Below, piece after piece: positions 1 to 6,798 of a stretch of DNA of 64,000 nucleotides. Numbering within the stretch: the first letter of the stretch is position 1; every line of letters begins with the position of its first letter. The notes under the pieces were generated by a model, which was not told the DNA's origin, did no database searches, and was given only the letters and a program-made list of their open reading frames with translations. The translations under genes were made by a program, and so were the position numbers. This DNA is from Saprospiraceae bacterium (GTDB lineage: Bacteria > Bacteroidota > Bacteroidia > Chitinophagales > Saprospiraceae), in assembly GCA_016714985.1 (NCBI GenBank), contig JADKBS010000023.1, forward strand, positions 94,881-158,880. The letters are read 5' to 3'.

Positions 1-190
1 CTGCAGCCAAATGCTGGGCGTCAGCGGCACTGCCGCCATTGCCGCAGAAAAGCACCTTTCCGCCATGTTGGAAGGTCGCAACCAATTGATTAACAACGGC
101 TTGCAAGATGTCCAACTGTACATCGTCATACAGCATTGCCTGATTCATGGCGATGCTTTCATTCATTATGGCCTGAATTTCGGCCTTCAT
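1..190 (-). CDS. gmhA: SIS-domain sugar-phosphate isomerase, GmhA-type (3' part outside window)
   Basis: Only about 63 N-terminal residues are visible; the gene runs off the left edge. The minus strand from the ATG at 190 reads a helical N-terminus and then GGKVLFCGNGGSAADAQHLAA, the phosphate-binding SIS motif typical of D-sedoheptulose-7-phosphate isomerase. That enzyme makes D-glycero-D-manno-heptose 7-phosphate for LPS or S-layer glycans. The ATG overlaps the hisS stop as ATGA (187-190), so translation is probably coupled to hisS. Other SIS isomerases such as the DiaA/GmhA-like family share this motif, so the exact substrate is inferred from the motif alone. Confidence 0.75.
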   Translation of the reverse strand, partial: MKAEIQAIMNESIAMNQAMLYDDVQLDILQAVVNQLVATFQHGGKVLFCGNGGSAADAQHLAA

Positions 191-1752
191 TGTCCCAATT
201 GTTTTTTCAAGTAATCCACCAATTCAGTTAATGGAACTTCCTGCTGCACTTGACTAATCCATGCTTGTTTGTCAGTGGTTGTGGCTTCGAGTTCCTTGCC
301 GAGTTTTAGGTTCTTGACCGTGGCTACTCCCTTGGCAGCTTCATTGCCACCGATGAAAATGGCTAATGGACAGTTCTTCTTATCAGCGTATGCCATTTGC
401 TTGTTCACCTTTTTGAAGCCCTTTGCATTGCCCACATAGACCTCAGCCGTGATGCCAGCATCCCGCAGCATCCTTGCGATGCGGTAGTATTCAGGTTGCA
501 GTTCATCGTCGAAATAGGCGATGAAAACGGGGCCTTGCGCTGTCACTTGGCCTGGCTTGGCCATGCGCAGCAGTTCCGCCAAACGGTCAACGCCGATGGA
601 GGCACCCGTGGCGGGCACTTTGAGGCCCAAGAGTTTTTCCACCAAGCCGTCGTAACGGCCACCACCGCAGATGGAGCCGAATTTGCGCTCCCGGCCTTTC
701 TCATCCTTGGCGACCAACAAAGATTCCACCTCGAACACAGGGCCAGTATAGTAGGCCATGCCCCGCATCAGCGATGGGTCGAACTGAATGCGGGATTCAT
801 CGAAGCCCAGCTTTGTCCAGAGGCTATCCATTTTTTGTAGCTCCGCAATTCCTTCGGTAGCCGTGGGATTGGTGGCAGCCGCTTCTTCGAATTTGCGGAG
901 CACCTCAGCCCTAGTTGATAGTCCCGTTGCCATTTTCAGAAAACCGACAATTTTCTCAATCGTATCACTGCTTAGGCCGAGGCCATCAATCTTGGACCCG
1001 GAAGCGTCTTCCCTACCCTTCCCCAGTTCGAGCTTTACGTCGTCCCAGCCGATTTTGTCCAATTTGTCAATGACACGAAGCACAGCGCCTTCCTGTTCCT
1101 CATTGATAATGCCAACGGATTCGAGGAAGCCTTTCAGCACCTTGCGATTATTCACCTTGACTATATAGGTGCCTCGTTCCAAGCCTATTGCCTCCAAGGC
1201 ATCGGAAAGAATCATGCAAGCCTCGGCATCGGCGGCCACATCAGAGGTACCTACGGTATCAAAGTCCAATTGCCAGAACTCCCGGAAGCGTCCCGGCAGC
1301 AGCTTCAATTCATAGCGATAAACGGGACCATATTGATAGCGCCGGAAAAGTGGCGCATTGGATTCCATGATTTGACCCCGCTTTACATCCATGAACAGCC
1401 GCTCGGAATAGACCCTCGCCAGTGGTGCCGTTAGGTCGTAACGCATGGCAAGTGGATGAAAGTCCATCACCACTTTTGCGTCAGCATCCCGCATTTCGTT
1501 GCCATCGGCCAACAGGACTGGCTCCTCTTCGGGATTGCGAAAGTTGTAAACGCCTTTGTCCACGGTGTCTTCGTCGGGCATATACTTGCCAAGGGCATCG
1601 GCGTATTCCAGCACAGGGGTGTCCCAATGCTCAAATCCGTAGGAGCGATAGACCTTGCCTGCTTCCCGAATAATGGTTTGGCGGAGTTCGTTCAAGTCTG
1701 CGTCTATGTCCCGAAACCCCTTGATTTTGCGTGGGATGTTGCCTCTTTCCAT
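187..1752 (-). CDS. hisS: Histidyl-tRNA synthetase
   Basis: Class II aminoacyl-tRNA synthetase charging tRNA-His in the cytoplasm. Visible landmarks are the N-terminal KIKGFRDI, RYDLTAPLARV (about residues 104-114), motif 2 (about 137-165), the histidine-binding RGMAYYTG and GGGRYDGL, motif 3 ASIGVDRL, and a C-terminal anticodon-binding domain. The motif 2 loop reads YRYELKLLPGRFREFWQ, without the RPQ seen in the usual RxERPQxGRxRQF. There is also an insertion of roughly 40 residues before RYDLT. At about 521 residues it is longer than the E. coli enzyme (424). I chose the ATG at 1752 because the upstream in-frame extension is only an 8-bp tandem repeat. The tRNA-His gene lies just upstream on the same strand. 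Confidence 0.96.
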   Translation of the reverse strand: MERGNIPRKIKGFRDIDADLNELRQTIIREAGKVYRSYGFEHWDTPVLEYADALGKYMPDEDTVDKGVYNFRNPEEEPVLLADGNEMRDADAKVVMDFHPLAMRYDLTAPLARVYSERLFMDVKRGQIMESNAPLFRRYQYGPVYRYELKLLPGRFREFWQLDFDTVGTSDVAADAEACMILSDALEAIGLERGTYIVKVNNRKVLKGFLESVGIINEEQEGAVLRVIDKLDKIGWDDVKLELGKGREDASGSKIDGLGLSSDTIEKIVGFLKMATGLSTRAEVLRKFEEAAATNPTATEGIAELQKMDSLWTKLGFDESRIQFDPSLMRGMAYYTGPVFEVESLLVAKDEKGRERKFGSICGGGRYDGLVEKLLGLKVPATGASIGVDRLAELLRMAKPGQVTAQGPVFIAYFDDELQPEYYRIARMLRDAGITAEVYVGNAKGFKKVNKQMAYADKKNCPLAIFIGGNEAAKGVATVKNLKLGKELEATTTDKQAWISQVQQEVPLTELVDYLKKQLGQ

Positions 1753-1755
1753 TTT

Positions 1756-1784
1756 GAAGGATTGAAGGATTGAAGGATTGAAGG
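1756..1784. repeat. 8-bp tandem repeat GAAGGATT x3.6
   Basis: Three full copies and one partial copy of GAAGGATT lie directly against the hisS start, leaving only three bases between the array and the ATG. The array therefore occupies the place where a ribosome-binding site would be. Similar 7-8 bp arrays precede yhhQ, sbcC and thrS. Confidence 0.9.
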
Positions 1785-1841
1785 AAGAACACCGAAGTGT
1801 ATTCAATCTTTCAATCCCTCAATCATTGACCATAAGAAAAC

Positions 1842-1874
1842 AAAAAAGCATTACCTCGATGAAGTAATGCTTTT
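1842..1874 (-). terminator. Rho-independent terminator after tRNA-His
   Basis: The 11-bp inverted repeat AAAAGCATTAC/GTAATGCTTTT (1844-1854 and 1864-1874) has a 9-nt loop. On the minus strand it is followed by a T run. It sits just downstream of the tRNA-His 3' end and before hisS, so it probably ends the tRNA transcript. Some readthrough into hisS is possible, because I see no separate hisS promoter. Confidence 0.8.
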
Positions 1875-1878
1875 GAAG

Positions 1879-1952
1879 TCCCCTCGAGTGGGTTCGAACC
1901 GCTGACCTCCGGAACCACAATCCGGCGCTCTAACCAACTGAGCTACAAGGGG
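1879..1952 (-). tRNA. tRNA-His (anticodon GTG)
   Basis: The minus strand folds into a full cloverleaf. The acceptor stem is CCCCTTG/CGAGGGG, the D stem GCTC/GAGC, and the anticodon stem CCGGA/TCCGG with loop TTGTGGT and anticodon GTG. The T loop is TTCGAAC, and CCA is not encoded. Two things are odd. The base at -1 is T and the discriminator (73) is A, so the G-1:C73 pair that marks bacterial tRNA-His is absent from the DNA. The T stem AGCGG/CCACT also has a C-A mismatch in the middle. Its position next to hisS and its own strong promoter argue that it is a working gene. Confidence 0.93.
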
Positions 1953-2002
1953 ATATTAATGATGATGATTGTTTCGAATCATAGGTGCCTATTAAAGCGG
2001 GG

Positions 2003-2033
2003 CAAATGTAAGAATAGTTCCCGATGATTTCAA
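2003..2033 (-). promoter_or_regulatory. Bacteroidota-type promoter for tRNA-His
   Basis: On the minus strand TTG (2031-2033) is followed after exactly 20 bases by TACATTTG (2003-2010). This is a perfect match to the Bacteroidota primary sigma consensus TTG-N17-23-TAnnTTTG. It lies about 50 bases upstream of the mature tRNA 5' end. Confidence 0.75.
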
Positions 2034-2118
2034 AATGTTTAATGGGTCAAAAATTTCTTGACTCACGAGAATTTTTGAGGCTAGCAGACTAACACCCTCA
2101 TTATTAGGTGGGTAGATT

Positions 2119-2166
2119 TGGCCATTTGCCGTTGGTCAACAGCCAACAGCCAACGGCAAATGGCCA
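2119..2166. repeat. 17-bp perfect inverted repeat with 14-nt loop
   Basis: TGGCCATTTGCCGTTGG (2119-2135) and its exact reverse complement (2150-2166) form a hairpin 10 bases after the stop of the minus-strand gene ending at 2176. There is no T tract on either side, so it is either an mRNA 3' stabiliser or Rho-dependent terminator, or a REP-like palindrome. Confidence 0.85.
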
Positions 2167-2175
2167 GAAGAATGA

Positions 2176-4008
2176 TTACAACTTCACTACCCTACCCTGC
2201 ATAAACCCATCCGGCGTCTGCACTTTCAACTGATAGGTTCCGTTGGGCAAATGGCCAAGTTGGAGTTCTTTTCGTACATGGGATTCGAAACTGATTGCAT
2301 TTTCAACCTTCACCAACTTACCCATGCTGTCGAAAAGCTGAAAAGCAAGCTCACCAGGTTTTTCCATCGTAAAATCAACCATCAAATCGCCCCACGTCGG
2401 GTTGGGGGAAAGCACCAAACTACTTGCAGTTCTTGTAACTTCGTTGGCAGCTGAGGCACAAGTAAAAGCTGGATTGTAAGAAACACCAAGGCTGAATTCG
2501 TTGGTGCAACCAGTGCTATTGTTGGTCACTTGAAGTGCCATTAGAAAAACGCCAGGTTGCATCAGGCAATAAAAAGGGCCATTCTCACCCGGCAGTATTG
2601 CGCCGTCCATGAACCACTGGAGTGTGTAGTCGGCTGGCAATTGGGAGGGGTCAGAAAGCGCGTATTCATTGCCAGTCACGTTGAAGGTAGGCACGTTGGG
2701 GAGCGGTGAAAAGATAACCGCAACCGGAGCCGACTGGGCCCTGCAACCATCGAGGCTGGTGTGCTCAACCCAATAAGCGCCGGGACCATTCACCGATAAT
2801 GCTTGGGAAGTCTCCCCAAACAATACAATTGTGTCTTGGTACCATTGCAGCCCTTGGTCATAATCAGCCACGAGGTCAATGGACTCACCAATGCAAATGT
2901 CCACCGTGCCATTGGGTACGAGAATTGGGTCGGCAGGTTGTTCATAGACCGTTACAAAACCGGAGGAATTGATGTTGACAACCGGATGAATGATGTCAAC
3001 TTGTACCTCCAGGTCACCACTAACGAGTACGCCACTATTGGTTTTGGTGAAATAAACATAGCCACAGCTTTCAGAGCCAAACGTATCCTCATCCCTAACT
3101 TCAAGCTCGTAAGTACCGTCAGTCAGAAAAAGGTTCACATTGAAAATGGCGGGGAAATCCACATTGTCTAACACAGAGGAGGTATAAATCAAATTACCAA
3201 GTGGGTCCTTTAATTTTAGGTAAAGGTCGGGAGGAACGTTGAGCACCACATCGTCGCAACTTGCACCAAGCACCCGTACCGTGGATATTTGGTAACCGAA
3301 TGTATCAATGGTTGCGGCGTATTTCACTTCGTAAACACCTGGTGCGCTAAAGGTTAAAGCGGGAGGGTTTTCCAAGTTGGAAGTTGTGCCATTTCCAAAA
3401 TCCCAAGCATAAGCATAACCATTGTTTCCATTGGATTGGACATTGTTTTGGAAACTGACCGTTACCGCACCGCAGCCCGAATTATTTTGCATGGCAAAAC
3501 CATCGTTGTTACTCACCGCCGGGAGAATAGTTATAGGAAATGAAAACGAAGTGGATTGGCCAATTGTCAGGACAGTAGCGGTCACGAATACTTCTACGTT
3601 GTAAACACCGGGCTGTAACGGCGTTCCGCAGAACTTCACGCAACCGTCGGGTTGGTTACTGGGATTGAAAGACATCTGATTGGCCTCCCAACTTAGGCCC
3701 GGCGGCACATTCACGACGGAATTGATGGTGATGTTGCTGATGGGCAAACCGGCTGGTGTGCTGGGGTCGGTAGCATTCACCGGGGTTGTGGTCTTTGGCA
3801 TCCTAAAACTGATGTCGGTGTCGTAATACTGTCCGGCTATGCCTTCGGCAGCGGTGCTCAAAAAAATGGTGTCATTGGGGAGCGGGGGCAGACTGATGGC
3901 ACAACCGGGGCAACCAGTTTGGGCCATTGTTGTTAATGAAAAAAAACCTGCAAAAAATAGGAATGCGATGGCCGTAAGCCAAAACTTGTGTGGAGGAACT
4001 TTGCGCAT
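2176..4008 (-). CDS. Secreted PKD-domain protein with T9SS type A sorting domain
   Basis: Exported protein of 610 residues and unknown function. It has a signal peptide (about residues 1-29, ending TMAQ) followed by cysteine-containing Ig-like segments. A PKD-type domain around 195-250 contains YAWDFGNGTTSNLENP. The C-terminal T9SS sorting domain (about 530-610) starts LVLSPNPTWGDL and ends NGTYQLKVQTPDGF...RVVKL. T9SS type A domains direct transport across the outer membrane and are removed there. PKD and Ig-like domains usually act as spacers or in adhesion, so a surface role is inferred. The gene is divergent from the queuosine transporter gene. Confidence 0.88.
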   Translation of the reverse strand: MRKVPPHKFWLTAIAFLFFAGFFSLTTMAQTGCPGCAISLPPLPNDTIFLSTAAEGIAGQYYDTDISFRMPKTTTPVNATDPSTPAGLPISNITINSVVNVPPGLSWEANQMSFNPSNQPDGCVKFCGTPLQPGVYNVEVFVTATVLTIGQSTSFSFPITILPAVSNNDGFAMQNNSGCGAVTVSFQNNVQSNGNNGYAYAWDFGNGTTSNLENPPALTFSAPGVYEVKYAATIDTFGYQISTVRVLGASCDDVVLNVPPDLYLKLKDPLGNLIYTSSVLDNVDFPAIFNVNLFLTDGTYELEVRDEDTFGSESCGYVYFTKTNSGVLVSGDLEVQVDIIHPVVNINSSGFVTVYEQPADPILVPNGTVDICIGESIDLVADYDQGLQWYQDTIVLFGETSQALSVNGPGAYWVEHTSLDGCRAQSAPVAVIFSPLPNVPTFNVTGNEYALSDPSQLPADYTLQWFMDGAILPGENGPFYCLMQPGVFLMALQVTNNSTGCTNEFSLGVSYNPAFTCASAANEVTRTASSLVLSPNPTWGDLMVDFTMEKPGELAFQLFDSMGKLVKVENAISFESHVRKELQLGHLPNGTYQLKVQTPDGFMQGRVVKL

Positions 4009-4193
4009 AAATGGTCTAAGTTGTGTGATGGAAATGGTGCAAACGAAGCAAGGTTTTGCTTCCTATTGGGCAGGCTCTTAGCTGTGTGGTGCGAAGGTAA
4101 AACGGAAGGATGGTTTTCAGGATAATTTTCCATAAAAACAGTGGGTGGATGGAAATTATGAGCATCTTTCGGCATCGCAGTAACAGCATTCAA

Positions 4194-4214
4194 AACTCGA
4201 AACTCGAAACTCGG
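4194..4214. repeat. 7-bp tandem repeat AACTCGA x3
   Basis: AACTCGA, AACTCGA and AACTCGG in a row end 27 bases before the start of the transporter gene. The same heptamer reappears in reverse complement (TTCGAGT) near 52.97-53.0 kb. Confidence 0.85.
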
Positions 4215-4241
4215 AATTCAAAGCTGCCTAAATTTACCGGA

Positions 4242-5015
4242 ATGAAATACCTTTTATCGCAAAAGCATCTTCAACTTTTCATCGTGCTGGCTGGATTTTT
4301 TGTTACAAACGCAATTGTAGCGGAGTTCATCGGGGTGAAAATCTTTGCTTTTGAAGAGACGTTCGGCCTGCCGCCACTTTCATGGAACTTGTTCGGGCAA
4401 AGTGGTTCACTGAACCTAACGGCTGGCGTACTCCTTTGGCCAGTGGTCTTCATCATGACCGACCTCATCAACGAGTATTATGGGAAGCGGGCAGTCAAGC
4501 TGTTATCATGGCTCACTGCGGCCTTGATATCTTATGCCTTTCTGATGGTTTTCCTCGCCATCAATTTAGTACCAGCCGATTGGTGGGTTGATTCGGCTCA
4601 AGGCAGGGGCATAGCCAATAGACAGGCCGCTTTCGGCAACATCTTCGGACAAGGGCTATGGATAATCGGCGGTTCGCTGATTGCCTTTTTGGTGGGCCAA
4701 GTAGTGGATGCGGCCATTTTTCACCGGCTGCGACATTACACGGGGGAGAGCAAGCTCTGGTTGCGCTCAACTGGTTCGACCCTCGTTTCCCAGTTCCTCG
4801 ACAGTTATGTGGTGTTGTACATCGCCTTCGTGCTAAACCCACAGGAGCACTGGAGCATGAACCTGTTCTTGGCGGTGGGCACGGTGAACTATTGCTACAA
4901 GTTTTTTGTGGCCATTTTGTTGACGCCAGTCATTTATCTCGTCCACAACCTTATAGACAGGTACCTCGGCGAGCAGAATGCAAAGGAACTGATAGCGGAA
5001 GCAAAGCGGCATTAG
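4242..5015 (+). CDS. yhhQ: Queuosine precursor transporter (YhhQ/VUT family)
   Basis: Integral membrane protein of 257 residues in the DUF165/VUT family, which imports queuosine precursors (preQ0/preQ1) for tRNA modification. Several hydrophobic helices are visible, with family landmarks FVTNAIVAEFIGVK near the N-terminus, LTAGVLLWPVVFIMTDLINEYYG and STLVSQFLDSYVVLYIAF. The ATG at 4242 gives the usual family N-terminus (MKYLLSQKHLQLF); the longer in-frame extension crosses the heptamer repeat and is not protein-like. Its stop overlaps the stop of the convergent gene that follows by four bases. Confidence 0.92.
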   Translation: MKYLLSQKHLQLFIVLAGFFVTNAIVAEFIGVKIFAFEETFGLPPLSWNLFGQSGSLNLTAGVLLWPVVFIMTDLINEYYGKRAVKLLSWLTAALISYAFLMVFLAINLVPADWWVDSAQGRGIANRQAAFGNIFGQGLWIIGGSLIAFLVGQVVDAAIFHRLRHYTGESKLWLRSTGSTLVSQFLDSYVVLYIAFVLNPQEHWSMNLFLAVGTVNYCYKFFVAILLTPVIYLVHNLIDRYLGEQNAKELIAEAKRH

Positions 5016-5590
5016 GCGTCCTGACCTTCGATTTTTGGCTTGCCAAAGTTCATCTCAAAGCCTATGCGCTTGGTTGGTTCGTCATCATCGAAGTCTTCCC
5101 ATGCAGTGATTTCGTGCACAAATTCCTCGAAGTGACGGATAAAATAGGGCTCCTTCAATTCTTCAGGACGATAGATGGCGATGGTCTTAGGCTGGCGGGG
5201 CTGGCCATAGTTTTCGATGAAAGGGTACTGTATCATCACGATGACCTTCCCATTGAACAATTGCTGGTAGATAATCGAGCCGCCATGGCGAATCAAAGGC
5301 ATTTCGATGCCATTTTCGAGCTTTTGGAACATGCCGCTCTTGGTCGTACCCAACGACATTACCACGGCCTCCAAATTCTCCATTTGCACTTTTTCTTCAA
5401 TTTTTACTTTTAGGTCAACTTCTTTGGCCATAGCCTGTAAAAGGTTGACAATCATGGGCTTAAGGTCAGACTTCCAACGCATCCTGTACTGCTGTGTGTT
5501 GGCCAATACTTCTTTGTAAAGTTCGACTTTTCGTTTCAGGTTGAAGAGTTCCATCAGTTGGTTGGTTTGTAACTGCAAAGCAGGGTGCAT
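5012..5590 (-). CDS. Conserved hypothetical protein
   Basis: A soluble protein of 192 residues without signal peptide or membrane segment. The N-terminal third is helical and charged (LKRKVELYKEVLANTQQYR), and the rest looks like an alpha/beta domain containing GKVIVMIQYPFIENYGQP. I do not recognise a family and give no function. Codon use matches the neighbours and the frame is clean. It converges on yhhQ, the two stop codons sharing bases 5012-5015. Confidence 0.75.
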   Translation of the reverse strand: MHPALQLQTNQLMELFNLKRKVELYKEVLANTQQYRMRWKSDLKPMIVNLLQAMAKEVDLKVKIEEKVQMENLEAVVMSLGTTKSGMFQKLENGIEMPLIRHGGSIIYQQLFNGKVIVMIQYPFIENYGQPRQPKTIAIYRPEELKEPYFIRHFEEFVHEITAWEDFDDDEPTKRIGFEMNFGKPKIEGQDA

Positions 5591-5711
5591 CAGTGATTAT
5601 TGGAAATAAACGCTGTTTTTTCCAACCACACCCAAACTGTTTAGTGATGTATGTTTTAAAAATCGTAGCATGAATGCTTTCATAACGAGTGGTAAATGTA
5701 GTAAAAAAACG

Positions 5712-5739
5712 AAGCCCTTGGACATCCATCCAAGGGCTT
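5712..5739 (-). terminator. Rho-independent terminator of the 43-residue protein gene
   Basis: The 11-bp stem AAGCCCTTGGA/TCCAAGGGCTT has a 6-nt loop and is followed on the minus strand by CGTTTTTTT. It lies 35 bases after the stop of the small gene at 5774-5905, in the right direction to end its transcript. Confidence 0.8.
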
Positions 5740-5773
5740 TGTTGCAAGTGTAAATGACTTTAGGTGTTCAAAA

Positions 5774-5905
5774 TCAAATCATTGATTGAATCATAATGTA
5801 GATACCAGCTAAGCCAAAGGCTATCAAAAGTGCTGGGAAGATGTTTCCTTCCATCTTGCTTTTGCTAGAATAGTGTTCCGTGCGAGGAGTAGTTTCACTT
5901 GACAT
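5774..5905 (-). CDS. Small single-pass membrane protein (43 residues)
   Basis: A short ORF starting MSSETTPRTEHYSSKSK has a polar, charged N-terminal half. A single hydrophobic helix follows (about residues 22-40, FPALLIAFGLAGIYIMIQS) and ends right at the C-terminus, the shape of an N-in, C-out bitopic small protein. A strong intrinsic terminator follows directly. That layout, with ATG start and complete stop, supports a real gene rather than chance. I do not recognise the family. Confidence 0.6.
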   Translation of the reverse strand: MSSETTPRTEHYSSKSKMEGNIFPALLIAFGLAGIYIMIQSMI

Positions 5906-6798
5906 TGCTCATGGGTTTAGAATTCAAAAAAAAGGATTACAATTAGCCATCGATGCGTCTCAAGTAATCGCATGAAGCTTTCATTTTTGTCGAGCAGACA
6001 AATTTTACCTCGAACGCAATGCCAAACATGGAAAAATCCAGCCGTGCACCGTCAGGTAAGGTAGTTCCAAACTTGTTTTAATAGACCAATGAGGATTATA
6101 ATCTGCCTGCCGTTTTTGAAGCCCTATTCCGAACGATTTTTGGATGAGATGTTCAGGGCATGAAAGCTAAATGCTCAAATTGTCGGTTTCTCTGCTTTCA
6201 CAGAGGCAAGCGCCACACGGAGTGTGGGTAAATGGTGTCTAATAGATCAGTCCAGTACGTTTTTTACCAAGTGTTTCACAGTTGTGCATTTCCGAAGGTA
6301 AGCACATAAACCTTTTCGTCGTTTACGCTACTTGAATCAGCGGCGTCGCTTGTATGATGCCAAAGCTTTTTTCTTGACATTCCACTTAGCTCCAACGGTG
6401 GATCGTCAGTGGTGTTGCAAAGGTAATTTATAAATTTATATTTTTAGTATATTTTTCAAAAAAATTTTCATTTTGCCTGTAATCAGCGGCAAACACAACC
6501 TTGATTTTCTGACAAAATAGGAACAGGTGATGGCATCGTCCAACAAAATCGAAATTGGGAACATCACAGAATTAAGGGGAAACAAAACTGAAAAAAAATA
6601 AATTAACTGAGAATTTGGATTAAAAATGCTGATTACTGGGTATTTTGGCTTTATCTTTGGCCTTTGAATACAAGCTTTCCAACCAGCATTGTTGCAGCCC
6701 ATTTTTCCGAGTTATTAAGTTCGTTAGTCCCGTAAGTTTGGCGGGTAAGATTTTTTTTCAGATTTACATTTTGGTGCTGGTTGACAAATTATAATCTC
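5906..6798. other. Long intergenic region, mostly unassigned
   Basis: About 890 bases between the small membrane protein and the HYR protein hold no ORF that looks real. A minus-strand match to TAnnTTTG (TACCTTTG, 6418-6425) could start a leftward transcript. That transcript would first meet a 34-codon ORF beginning at an ATG near 6380. A plus-strand TAAGTTTG (6733-6740) may serve the next gene. The stretch around 6420-6620 is very AT-rich. I could not match it to tmRNA, RNase P RNA or SRP RNA. Confidence 0.5.
6733..6740 (+). promoter_or_regulatory. Candidate -7 box (TAAGTTTG) for the HYR protein gene
   Basis: TAAGTTTG matches the Bacteroidota -7 consensus TAnnTTTG and lies about 60 bases before the ATG at 6799. 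No clear TTG is found at the -33 position, so the assignment is tentative. Confidence 0.35.

Noticed and set aside
4658..5413. 251-codon plus-strand frame spanning two genes
   Set aside because: It overlaps yhhQ and the convergent hypothetical in another frame and has no protein-like features of its own.
6180..6420. tmRNA, 6S RNA or RNase P RNA in the long intergenic region
   Set aside because: I looked for the tRNA-like ends, a tag reading frame ending in ALAA and the conserved RNase P core and found none.
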